Source: Kiritimatiellales bacterium
GTDB lineage: Bacteria > Verrucomicrobiota > Kiritimatiellia > Kiritimatiellales > Pontiellaceae
NCBI GenBank assembly: GCA_030588285.1
Contig: JAUUYK010000092.1
Coordinates: 1 to 5,280, forward strand
Direction: 5' to 3'
Length of the DNA stretch: 5,280 nt
The position numbers were made by a program, and so were the translations under genes. The notes under the pieces are model-generated. The model saw nothing but the letters and a program-made list of their open reading frames with translations, did no database searches and was not told where the DNA came from. Shown in pieces: positions 1 through 4,982 of this stretch. How positions within the stretch are numbered: the first letter of the stretch is position 1; each line of letters opens with the position of its first letter.

Positions 1-281
1 GCATATGAATCTTCGGCCAGTTCGAAGGCGGCGCGTTCGAGGTTTTCTTCGGTTTGTAAAACGTGGACGATGGGCGCAAATCCAGCGAGATATTCGCCGA
101 GGTTGGCATAGTGAGTTTTGAAAATAAGTGTGTTGAGTCCGGCTTCTTCGTAGGAGGGTAATTTGGTGCCGGTTTCTTTGGCCATTTCGTTGAGAGTGGG
201 GAGGCGTAGTGATCCATCGAGGTGTAGATGGAGGTCGGTCTTTGGTATTTTTCGAATGAATTGTTCGGTGATCTTTGACAT
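1..281 (-). CDS. add: Adenosine deaminase family protein (5' part, runs off the left edge)
   Basis: I translated this from the minus strand: the ATG is at 281-279, and 93 complete codons are visible before the window edge. Residues 13-26 read PKTDLHLHLDGSLR, the hallmark N-terminal strand of the metal-dependent adenosine/AMP deaminase family. H18 and H20 are the expected zinc ligands (the HxH of the TIM-barrel amidohydrolases). The rest of the family's catalytic residues would lie outside the window. The usual reaction is hydrolytic deamination of adenosine or deoxyadenosine to inosine, in the cytoplasm, for purine salvage. The same family includes aminodeoxyfutalosine deaminase of the menaquinone pathway and adenine deaminases, and the visible part cannot separate these. 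No strong Shine-Dalgarno precedes the ATG, but the PKTDLHLHL alignment places the start well. The gene is divergent from the lipoate ligase gene. The family call is firm; the exact substrate is not. Confidence 0.85.
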   Translation of the reverse strand, partial: MSKITEQFIRKIPKTDLHLHLDGSLRLPTLNEMAKETGTKLPSYEEAGLNTLIFKTHYANLGEYLAGFAPIVHVLQTEENLERAAFELAEDSY

Positions 282-333
282 GGTATCTGTACTTTAACGA
301 GTGGGACTAAAACGGACGAAATAAAAATACGAC
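282..333. promoter_or_regulatory. Short divergent intergenic region between add and lplA
   Basis: Only 52 bp separate the two divergent start codons, so any promoters must overlap each other or reach into the opposite gene. The region is A-rich on the lplA side. I see no convincing -35/-10 pair and no purine-rich Shine-Dalgarno close to either ATG. Its promoter role is inferred only from the divergent gene arrangement. Confidence 0.3.
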
Positions 334-1155
334 ATGTTGATTATCGAATCTCAAAGTTTAGATATTTATCGGAATCTTGCTATAGAGGAATATCTGATGG
401 AGCATGCGGAGGATTGCGGTCCGGTGCTGTTTCTTTGGCAGAGCGAGTGCGCGGTGGTGATGGGGAAAAATCAAAATCCGTGGCGCGAGTGTCGGCTGGG
501 GTTGATGCGCGATGAGGGGGTGCCGTTGGCTCGTCGTATTTCGGGGGGCGGCACGGTTTATCACGATGTGGGGAATCTAAACTATTGTGTGATTGTTGAC
601 CGAACTCGGTATAAGGAAGACGCGGCTTATGAGGTGGTTTTGCAGGCGTTGGCGTCGTTTGATATTAATGCAGAAAAAACGGGAAAAAGTAATTTAAGTG
701 TGGCGGGGCGGAAATTTTCTGGGAATGCATTTTCGTTTAGAAAAAGCCGGGCGTTGCATCACGGAACGCTACTGCTTCATACGGATTTAGAACGGCTGAA
801 TCGTTATCTGGGATCGATGGTTGAACGGATTGATACGCATGCGATTGCTTCGGTTCCGGCCGAGGTGATGAATTTGGAGTTGGATGTTTTGGAGCTCGGT
901 GAAGTTATAAAGGAAAAGTTTCGGGCTTTGTATGGCGAATCGATTGGGGCTCCGATCGCGGAGCATAAAATCGACGAAGCGATGCTGCAGTCGTTTGTGG
1001 AACGGCAAGTCTCTGATGAGTGGCAGTATGGAGCAACGCCGCGGTTTTCGGTGGATTTGAATGGGCTGAAGGTGGAGGTTGTTAAGGGCCGAGCTGTTGA
1101 TACGAAGTATGCAGGCGGTCTATTTAAGGATCTGGCAATTTCATTATTTTGCTAG
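334..1155 (+). CDS. lplA: Lipoate-protein ligase A family protein
   Basis: This cytoplasmic enzyme would attach lipoate, via lipoyl-AMP, to the lysine of lipoyl domains (2-oxoacid dehydrogenase E2, GcvH). The BPL/LplA catalytic fold is clear. It starts with a YRNLAIEEYL helix at residues 12-21 (family pattern NLAxEEYL). The glycine-rich lipoate/ATP loop RRISGGGTVYHDVGN is at 67-81, and GRKFSGNA at 125-132 carries the catalytic-site lysine K127. HHGTLLLHTDL follows at 142-152. The wording of the loop is closer to LIPT1 and Lpl types than to E. coli LplA. An accessory C-terminal domain begins around residue 210 with WQYGATPRF at 230-238. The protein is 273 aa against about 330-340 for E. coli LplA, so this domain is short. 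The position before L121, Asp in many homologues (NDL), is Asn here. The ATG at 334 gives the normal family N-terminus although no good Shine-Dalgarno precedes it. Being a lipoyl/octanoyl transferase of the same fold is the main alternative. Confidence 0.9.
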   Translation: MLIIESQSLDIYRNLAIEEYLMEHAEDCGPVLFLWQSECAVVMGKNQNPWRECRLGLMRDEGVPLARRISGGGTVYHDVGNLNYCVIVDRTRYKEDAAYEVVLQALASFDINAEKTGKSNLSVAGRKFSGNAFSFRKSRALHHGTLLLHTDLERLNRYLGSMVERIDTHAIASVPAEVMNLELDVLELGEVIKEKFRALYGESIGAPIAEHKIDEAMLQSFVERQVSDEWQYGATPRFSVDLNGLKVEVVKGRAVDTKYAGGLFKDLAISLFC

Positions 1156-1156
1156 G

Positions 1157-1185
1157 TTGACTCAGCGTCCTTAAAAACTTAAATT
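1157..1185 (+). promoter_or_regulatory. Candidate sigma70-like promoter upstream of the HPr leader
   Basis: TTGACT at 1157-1162 matches the -35 consensus in 5 of 6 positions. After a 17-bp spacer, TAAATT at 1180-1185 matches the -10 box in 4 of 6. The pair starts two bases after the lplA stop codon, and the -10 box runs into the octamer repeat array. A transcript would begin around 1192, inside the array. The match is good but the -10 is imperfect, and no start site is known. Confidence 0.45.
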
Positions 1186-1225
1186 GTTCGATTGTTCGAT
1201 TGTTCGATTGTTCGATTGTTCGATT
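1183..1225 (+). repeat. Tandem octamer array, ATTGTTCG x5 plus 3 bases
   Basis: Five perfect back-to-back copies of the 8-bp unit ATTGTTCG begin at 1183, 1191, 1199, 1207 and 1215, followed by a partial ATT. The array is noncoding and lies between a promoter-like sequence and a perfect Shine-Dalgarno. Identical copies suggest recent expansion by replication slippage or active homogenisation. Gain or loss of a unit would change the length of the leader, or the spacing of bound factors, by 8 bp. Confidence 0.97.
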
Positions 1226-1227
1226 TA

Positions 1228-1236
1228 AAGGAGGTG
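1228..1236 (+). promoter_or_regulatory. Near-perfect Shine-Dalgarno before the mini-ORF
   Basis: AAGGAGGTG is fully complementary to the usual 3' end of 16S rRNA and is the strongest ribosome binding site in the window. The GGAGG core ends 4 nt before the ATG at 1239, which is rather close. A GTG two codons later would have about 10 nt. Such a site is unexpected unless something directly downstream is translated. Confidence 0.7.
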
Positions 1237-1238
1237 GT

Positions 1239-1310
1239 ATGAAAGTGTTTATACTTGCCATAGATCCTATATTGAAATTATGCCTAGGGTTGCCCTTGTG
1301 GATCGCCTAG
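1239..1310 (+). CDS. Possible 23-aa leader peptide / small hydrophobic protein
   Basis: The ATG at 1239, directly behind a perfect Shine-Dalgarno, opens a 23-codon frame ending in TAG at 1310. The predicted peptide begins MKVFILAIDP and is mostly hydrophobic, with two lysines (K2, K13) and one Cys. It ends 45 nt before the HPr start codon. It has no run of one amino acid or regulatory codon that would mark a classical attenuation peptide, and I do not recognise it. It could be a translated leader that couples to or gates HPr expression, a tiny membrane peptide, or the remnant of a decayed gene whose ribosome binding site survived. The strong Shine-Dalgarno is the main support. Confidence 0.4.
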   Translation: MKVFILAIDPILKLCLGLPLWIA

Positions 1311-1315
1311 GGTTG
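1282..1315 (+). repeat. Direct repeat of GCCTAGGGTTG, two copies
   Basis: The 11-bp sequence GCCTAGGGTTG occurs at 1282-1292 and again, identically, at 1305-1315, with a 12-bp spacer. The 23-bp period is about two helical turns, which would put both copies on the same face of the DNA. Each copy contains the palindrome CCTAGG. The pair overlaps the end of the mini-ORF and lies 41 bp upstream of the HPr start. A paired protein-binding site is possible; so is chance. Confidence 0.6.
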
Positions 1316-1355
1316 AAAGCCGCAGCTAAAAAGCGAAACAAGCTACAGGATACCC

Positions 1356-1628
1356 ATGTTTAAAGGGACGGCAGTAATTCAAAATGAGGCCGGCATACAT
1401 TGTCGACCATCTGCTGTTCTGGTGCGGGAGGGAATGGCCTATTCTGGGACGATTCTCGTGCAGGCCGATAGCGGTTCGTGCACGCTGACTTCTGCGCTGG
1501 AGTGTCTCATGCTCGGGCTTGAGCAAGGAACCGAAATTTCCATTCAGGTGAGCGGCCCTGATGAAGACGTGTTCGGAGCCAAGCTGGTTGAACTTTTTGA
1601 GACTATATTTGATTTCCCGCCGCAATAA
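1356..1628 (+). CDS. ptsH: HPr-family phosphocarrier protein
   Basis: This 90-aa cytoplasmic protein has the size and motifs of HPr, which takes phosphate from enzyme I (PEP) and passes it to PTS EIIA domains or acts as a carbon regulator. The active-site segment NEAGIHCRPSA (10-20) places the phosphorylatable histidine exactly at H15, with R17 and P18 behind it. A serine lies at position 46, the HPr kinase target in Gram-positive and many other bacteria. Its flanks (LTSALECLMLGLEQG, 44-58) depart from the usual KSxMGxxxL pattern. Cysteines at 16, 42 and 50 are uncommon for this family. AGGA at 1347-1350 gives a modest ribosome binding site. The gene lies just before fbaA, but fbaA has its own promoter, and no enzyme I or EII gene is in view. 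A regulatory, non-transport HPr is therefore equally possible. The ptsH symbol is by family, not by proven function. Confidence 0.88.
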   Translation: MFKGTAVIQNEAGIHCRPSAVLVREGMAYSGTILVQADSGSCTLTSALECLMLGLEQGTEISIQVSGPDEDVFGAKLVELFETIFDFPPQ

Positions 1629-1642
1629 GTGGCCGAGCGAGA

Positions 1643-1670
1643 TTGACCCCTAATTAGATCCTGTTATAAT
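1643..1670 (+). promoter_or_regulatory. Strong extended -10 promoter for fbaA
   Basis: TTGACC at 1643-1648 (5 of 6 to the -35 consensus), a 16-bp spacer and a perfect TATAAT at 1665-1670 form the best promoter in the window. TG at 1662-1663 gives the extended -10 form TGTTATAAT. Transcription should start near 1677, giving a leader of about 67 nt. It begins only 14 bp after the HPr stop codon, so fbaA can be expressed independently of HPr. Strength fits a glycolytic gene. Confidence 0.8.
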
Positions 1671-1675
1671 TTCCG

Positions 1676-1706
1676 CGATTTTTTGCCAAAGTTCTTGGCG
1701 ACATCG
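1676..1706 (+). promoter_or_regulatory. Hairpin at the predicted 5' end of the fbaA mRNA
   Basis: GCCAA (1685-1689) pairs with TTGGC (1695-1699) around a 5-nt loop. CGAT (1676-1679) can extend the stem by pairing with ATCG (1703-1706) across an internal loop. The structure would start at the predicted first transcribed base. A run of T lies before rather than after the stem, so it is not a rho-independent terminator for HPr on this strand. An mRNA-stabilising 5' stem is the simplest reading. Confidence 0.4.
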
Positions 1707-1743
1707 AAAAGTAATATAACCCCTAGAACAGGAAGGAACTATC

Positions 1744-2823
1744 ATGACGAAAATTCTTGATGTAGTAAAACCCGGCGTTCTCTTTGGCGACGATATCGCT
1801 AAAGTTTTCCAGATTGCCAAGGAAAATAAATTTGCGCTCCCCGCTGTAAATGTGGTCGGAAGCGATTCTATTAATGGTGTTCTTGAGGCCGCTGCGGCGT
1901 CTAACGCTCCCGTAATTATTCAGTTTTCCAATGGCGGCGCAGCATTCACCGCAGGTAAAGGGCTGAAAATGGACGGGCAGGAAGCAGCCATTCTCGGCAC
2001 TATTTCTGGCGCTCAGCATGTTCACAACATGGCTGAAGCCTATGGTGTTCCCGTTATTCTCCATACGGACCATGCCGCTAAAAAATTGCTGCCTTGGATT
2101 GATGGATTGCTCGACGAAGGCGAAAAATGGTTTGCAGAAAAAGGCTACCCGCTCTTCAGCTCGCACATGCTTGACCTCTCCGAAGAAACCCTCGAAGAAA
2201 ATATCGAGATTTCAGCGAAGTATCTTGAACGCATGAGCAAGATTGGCATGACCCTCGAAATCGAACTCGGTTGCACTGGTGGCGAAGAAGACGGCGTGGA
2301 TAATTCCGATATGGATGAGTCTAAGCTCTATACCCAGCCAGAAGACGTGGCATACGCCTATGAAGTATTGAATGCAATCAGCCCTAACTTCACTGTTGCA
2401 GCTTCGTTCGGTAATGTGCACGGCGTTTACAAGCCGGGTAATGTTAAATTGACCCCGACTATTCTGCGCGATTCCCAGGCTTATGTTGCTGAAAAATTCA
2501 AAACAGCAAGCGCTCAGCCGTTGAACTTCGTGTTCCACGGGGGCTCCGGTTCATCTCCGGAAGAAATCAAAGAATCCATCTCGTATGGTGTCATTAAAAT
2601 GAACATCGATACCGACACACAGTGGGCTTCTTGGGAAGGGGTTTTAAACTTCTATAAGGAAAACGAAGCGTATCTGCAGGGGCAACTCGGAAATCCAGAC
2701 GGTGATGATAAGCCCAACAAAAAATTCTATGATCCACGCGTTTGGTTGCGTAAGGCTCAGGAAAATATGATTGCACGTGTGAAACAGGCCTTTAGTGACC
2801 TGAACGCGATCGACGTTAACTAA
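1744..2823 (+). CDS. fbaA: Class II fructose-1,6-bisphosphate aldolase
   Basis: FbaA reversibly cleaves fructose 1,6-bisphosphate into glyceraldehyde 3-phosphate and dihydroxyacetone phosphate, in cytoplasmic glycolysis and gluconeogenesis. At 359 aa it has the same length as E. coli FbaA and follows it closely from end to end; the recalled alignment shows one single-residue gap near residue 78 and one compensating insertion near 255. The zinc/catalytic segment HTDHAAKK (107-114) supplies D109 and H110. LEIELGCTGGEEDGVDN (171-187) supplies E174 and the mobile-loop acids. H226 (FGNVHGVYKPG) and H265 (FHGGSGS) complete the metal site. MNIDTDTQW (286-294) is the phosphate-binding strand with N287. 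AGGAAGGA at 1730-1737 is a strong ribosome binding site 6 nt before the ATG. Codons tend more to C-ending and GAA/AAA forms than the G/T-rich lplA, consistent with high expression. It is a dimeric class IIA enzyme by family. Function is confident. Confidence 0.98.
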   Translation: MTKILDVVKPGVLFGDDIAKVFQIAKENKFALPAVNVVGSDSINGVLEAAAASNAPVIIQFSNGGAAFTAGKGLKMDGQEAAILGTISGAQHVHNMAEAYGVPVILHTDHAAKKLLPWIDGLLDEGEKWFAEKGYPLFSSHMLDLSEETLEENIEISAKYLERMSKIGMTLEIELGCTGGEEDGVDNSDMDESKLYTQPEDVAYAYEVLNAISPNFTVAASFGNVHGVYKPGNVKLTPTILRDSQAYVAEKFKTASAQPLNFVFHGGSGSSPEEIKESISYGVIKMNIDTDTQWASWEGVLNFYKENEAYLQGQLGNPDGDDKPNKKFYDPRVWLRKAQENMIARVKQAFSDLNAIDVN

Positions 2824-2845
2824 TTTTTGCCGATTGGTTAGCTGG

Positions 2846-2871
2846 AGCCATCCTTCGGGATGGCTTTTTTT
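2846..2871 (+). terminator. Rho-independent terminator of fbaA
   Basis: An 8-bp perfect stem, AGCCATCC / GGATGGCT, closes on a UUCG tetraloop (2854-2857) and runs into seven T (2865-2871). It starts 23 nt after the fbaA stop codon. UUCG on a C-G pair is an exceptionally stable loop. It should isolate fbaA from the thioredoxin-like gene downstream. Confidence 0.95.
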
Positions 2872-2963
2872 GTGTCGGGAATGAACGAAATAAAGAATGG
2901 GGTGTCTTATTTTTTTATAGAATCAATCGGAATGACTTTTTTAACCCGGATTAGGAGAACATC

Positions 2964-3407
2964 ATGAAGAAATATGCAATGGTACTGGCGGCGATGGTAA
3001 TTAGTTTTGGAGCATTCGCGTCGGAAGGGTGGATGACTGATTTTGAAAAGGCAAAAGAGATCGCCAAAGAAAAAAACTTACCGATCTTAATCGATTTCAG
3101 CGGGTCGGACTGGTGCGGCTGGTGCGTTAAGCTGGATAAGGAAGTGTTCTCACAAAAAGTCTTCAAAGAGTATGCCAAAGATAATTTGGTGATGGTGTTG
3201 GCCGATTTTCCGCGCGATAAATCAAACCAGAGCGCAGAGTTACAAAAGCAGAACGAAAAGCTGTCTAAAGAATTTGGTGTTCGCGGATTCCCAACGGTAT
3301 ATCTTTTGAATTCTGCAGGGAAGCCTGTTGCAAAAACCGGTTACGAACCCGGTGGCCCCGAAGCCTATATTGCGCATATAAAGAAACTGCTCGCCGAAGC
3401 TAAATAA
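2964..3407 (+). CDS. Exported thioredoxin-like protein with a WCGWC active site
   Basis: This 147-aa protein begins with a Sec signal peptide: MKK, a hydrophobic core over residues 5-18, and a likely signal peptidase I cut after AFA (19/20). The mature part is a single thioredoxin fold. FSGSDWCGWCVKL (45-57) carries the redox pair C51-x-x-C54, and FGVRGFPTVYLL (104-115) carries the cis-proline P110. The GSDWCgWC form belongs to the thioredoxin_7/DsbD-gamma-like group, which is common as small periplasmic proteins. The role would be thiol-disulfide exchange outside the cytoplasm: reductase, isomerase or repair partner. No DsbD or cytochrome maturation gene is in view, so the partner is unknown. 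AGGAG (2953-2957) lies 6 nt before the ATG. The gene has terminators on both sides and appears monocistronic, with its promoter in 2872-2950 not clearly recognisable. The fold is certain; the client is unknown. Confidence 0.9.
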   Translation: MKKYAMVLAAMVISFGAFASEGWMTDFEKAKEIAKEKNLPILIDFSGSDWCGWCVKLDKEVFSQKVFKEYAKDNLVMVLADFPRDKSNQSAELQKQNEKLSKEFGVRGFPTVYLLNSAGKPVAKTGYEPGGPEAYIAHIKKLLAEAK

Positions 3408-3432
3408 GTTTTACCGATTTAGAGGGGTTCGG

Positions 3433-3460
3433 AGGCGTTCCATTGGGGACGCCTTTTTTT
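3433..3460 (+). terminator. Rho-independent terminator of the thioredoxin-like gene
   Basis: The stem GGCGTTCC (3434-3441) / GGGACGCC (3446-3453) has one G-U pair and an ATTG loop, followed by seven T (3454-3460). It lies between convergent genes and ends one base from the stop codon of trmO on the other strand. On the minus strand no T-run follows the stem, so it should work for the plus strand only. Confidence 0.93.
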
Positions 3461-3461
3461 A

Positions 3462-4139
3462 TTATGACCCTACGTCGATTACGGTGATCTTCTGCCCCGC
3501 CTGTTTCCAGCGCACGTTCAAATCAAAAATTTGAGTGCCGTAGATACGGTCGGGATCGTCGGATTGATAGGCGGGGCGCGGATTAAAAGCCAGCATATCG
3601 CGGATCAACTGTTTCAGGTTGGGACGGTGCTCATTTTCGAGAGTTTTAAATTTACGGTTGGTCTGTGCTGAAAACTCCACGAGATTGCTGGCTTCGGGGG
3701 CGGTGTTTGCAAATGCGCCGTGGGCGGTTGGAATGCTGTCGGCATAGGGGATATAGGGTTTAATGTCTAAAACGGGCGTCTCGGTTAAAAAATCGCCGCC
3801 GCCTAGCGTAAGCGTAGTTCCGCTCACCTTTAATAATTCCACCACGGAGAGCCCAATGGGATTGGGGCGAAAATTGGAGCGCGATGCAAAAACGCCGACC
3901 CGTTCATTCCCCCCTAACCGGGGCGGTCGTACCGTGGGTTTCCACGTTTCACGCGCGGACTGGTGAAAGATAAAAAGAATCCAGATATGGGAAAATGCTT
4001 CTAATCCTCGAAAGGCATCCGGATTCTGATAGGGCGGTATTAAATCAAGTGTTGCTCTGGCACTTTTTACCAATCTCGGCTGACGGGGAATGCCGAACTT
4101 TGCTCCATAGCAGGAGTGGATCATACCAACGGGGTTCAT
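3462..4139 (-). CDS. trmO: tRNA (N6-threonylcarbamoyladenosine(37)-N6)-methyltransferase TrmO
   Basis: TrmO (TsaA/YaeB family) uses S-adenosylmethionine to N6-methylate t6A37 in ANN-decoding tRNAs, giving m6t6A in the cytoplasm. The 225-aa length is close to the E. coli protein (235 aa). Family motifs appear in order: FGIPRQP (15-21), RPPRLGG (71-77), GVFASRSNFRPNPIGLS (82-98), LDIKPYIPYADS (124-135), NPRPAY (186-191) and DLNVRW (206-211). It is unusual among methyltransferases in having a beta-barrel fold rather than a Rossmann fold. In the SRS motif the usual P before FRPNP is N89 here, a small change. The start at 4139 lies 9 nt after the preceding stop codon and has only a weak ribosome binding site, so translation probably relies on coupling. 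It is the last gene of a three-gene operon and has no recognisable terminator of its own on the minus strand. Confidence 0.95.
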   Translation of the reverse strand: MNPVGMIHSCYGAKFGIPRQPRLVKSARATLDLIPPYQNPDAFRGLEAFSHIWILFIFHQSARETWKPTVRPPRLGGNERVGVFASRSNFRPNPIGLSVVELLKVSGTTLTLGGGDFLTETPVLDIKPYIPYADSIPTAHGAFANTAPEASNLVEFSAQTNRKFKTLENEHRPNLKQLIRDMLAFNPRPAYQSDDPDRIYGTQIFDLNVRWKQAGQKITVIDVGS

Positions 4140-4148
4140 GGTGATGGC

Positions 4149-4415
4149 CTATTTTTTACTGAGCTTTCGGGCGAAAGCAAAGCTGACGGAGGATTCGATG
4201 AAAAGCAAAATTCCGATAAGGCCATAGGGATAATCCGCTACAATAAGCGCCGCCATCGCCGCGATCATTAGAGCGCCGCCATTAAGTTGGAGCCGCTTGA
4301 TTTGTGGTTTAGGATCGTCCGCTTTCCAGCCTTTGGCCAAGAGCAGTTTTTGGCTGGTATAGTGGCCCGCGAGTGCAAGGGCTAGAATGACCGATATCAG
4401 AGTGATGGGATTCAT
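4149..4415 (-). CDS. Small three-helix membrane protein of unknown function
   Basis: I do not recognise this 88-aa protein. It has three hydrophobic segments, at about residues 4-20, 46-61 and 64-82. A charged loop of about 20 residues (22-43, rich in K, D and R) lies after the first, and the C-terminus is basic, ending in RKLSKK. It has no signal peptide and no catalytic motif. An inner-membrane location is inferred from hydrophobicity. The start codon overlaps the stop of the SelW-like gene (ATGA, 4412-4415), and an AAAAGGA ribosome binding site lies about 6 nt upstream at 4422-4428. Translational coupling is therefore likely. Membership in an operon with a SelW-like redox protein and TrmO does not indicate a role. 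The gene is well supported as real by its tight packing and ribosome binding site. Confidence 0.75.
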   Translation of the reverse strand: MNPITLISVILALALAGHYTSQKLLLAKGWKADDPKPQIKRLQLNGGALMIAAMAALIVADYPYGLIGILLFIESSVSFAFARKLSKK

Positions 4416-4723
4416 GGTTGATCCTTTTGCGCTTTGGGCTCAATCGTTTCGGCATGGCCCAGATTTTTGTCGGGCGCAATAATATCGCGGACCCGTCGCT
4501 TTAAATCTTTTAACTCCGGCAGGCCGCGTTCCGTTTTTCGATCCCAGACCAGCTGTCCATTCGCATGAATTTGCCAGATGCCGGGCACTAAACTGGGGCG
4601 CAGTGCGGCCTCGTCTAACGCCCCTTCGAAGGTTTGTAGGAGCTCCTGCGCAATCCACGCCGAGCGCATCATGAATTTGCATTTTGAGCAGTACTCAATC
4701 GTTAATTTATTTTCGTGATTCAA
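4412..4723 (-). CDS. SelW/SelT/SelH-family (Rdx) selenoprotein-like protein, Cys form
   Basis: This 103-aa protein matches the Rdx family with a thioredoxin-like fold. IEYCSKC (9-15) carries the CxxC redox pair C12/C15, where the second position is selenocysteine in true SelW. Conserved blocks follow: AWIAQELLQTF (22-32), WQIHANGQLVWDRK (50-63), GLPELKDLKRRVRDIIAP (67-84) and LGH (88-90). The proposed role is a cytoplasmic thiol-disulfide oxidoreductase; bacterial substrates are unknown. The start is a TTG at 4723-4721, supported by GGAG at 4734-4731 with 7 nt spacing. The first ATG in the frame (Met18) would delete the CxxC motif, so TTG is preferred. This is the first gene of the operon, with the 88-aa membrane protein and trmO downstream. 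The 13-residue tail after LGH is polar and poorly conserved in kind. Confidence 0.88.
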   Translation of the reverse strand: MNHENKLTIEYCSKCKFMMRSAWIAQELLQTFEGALDEAALRPSLVPGIWQIHANGQLVWDRKTERGLPELKDLKRRVRDIIAPDKNLGHAETIEPKAQKDQP

Positions 4724-4982
4724 AACTTTTCTCCGTTCATTGAGAGATGTTTACCATAGATAATTAAATTGAGGAAAGAGAACCGCTGCAGAATGAAGCG
4801 TGGAGTAGGTTTTAAATTAAATTATCCGTCAATGGGGGAGGGGTTGTTTTTTTAGTCGGTCAGCTCTTCGAAGAGTAGCGGGATCGATGGAGCGTTGTGT
4901 ATCCGGTGGAATTCGTGTAGTCTTATTCGTACTTTAGAAATGGTATTGTACTGATCGTGGATAGGTAACGGAGATTCATAGC
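4724..4982. promoter_or_regulatory. Divergent intergenic region between the selW-like operon and the SBP gene
   Basis: These 259 bp must hold promoters for the leftward operon and the rightward exported protein gene. They include AT-rich patches (4759-4770, 4811-4824), a G-rich then T-rich stretch (4834-4853) and a 12-bp palindrome (4864-4875). I found no pair of boxes as convincing as the fbaA promoter on either strand, so no start site is assigned. No RNA gene or additional ORF is supported. Confidence 0.4.
4864..4875. promoter_or_regulatory. Perfect 12-bp palindrome CTCTTCGAAGAG
   Basis: CTCTTCGAAGAG is self-complementary over all 12 bases and lies about 110 bp upstream of the SBP gene start. 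It could be an operator half-site pair for a dimeric regulator. As RNA it would form only a 4-bp stem, so a DNA role is more likely than a terminator. One copy only was seen. Confidence 0.3.

Noticed and set aside
1183..1225. Octamer array as a CRISPR array or replication-origin iterons
   Set aside because: The units are 8 bp with no spacers, which excludes CRISPR. No rep gene, DnaA boxes or AT-rich unwinding region accompanies them.
1280..1363. A second small frame of 27 codons overlapping the mini-ORF and the HPr start codon
   Set aside because: It has no Shine-Dalgarno near its ATG and overlaps better-supported frames; probably chance, although it could in principle couple to HPr.
1326..1625. 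99-codon minus-strand frame opposite HPr
   Set aside because: It is antisense to a clear HPr gene with H15 and S46 motifs, has no family features and no ribosome binding site of note.
1685..1699. GCCAA/TTGGC hairpin as a terminator for HPr
   Set aside because: The T-run precedes the stem on the plus strand and none follows it; the stem lies downstream of a strong promoter, so a 5'-UTR structure fits better.
1723..2166. 147-codon minus-strand frame opposite fbaA
   Set aside because: It is a reverse-strand shadow of highly conserved aldolase coding sequence and overlaps its promoter side; no recognisable domain.
4440..4682. 80-codon minus-strand frame within the SelW-like gene
   Set aside because: It lies in another frame of a gene with clear Rdx motifs and has no own signals.
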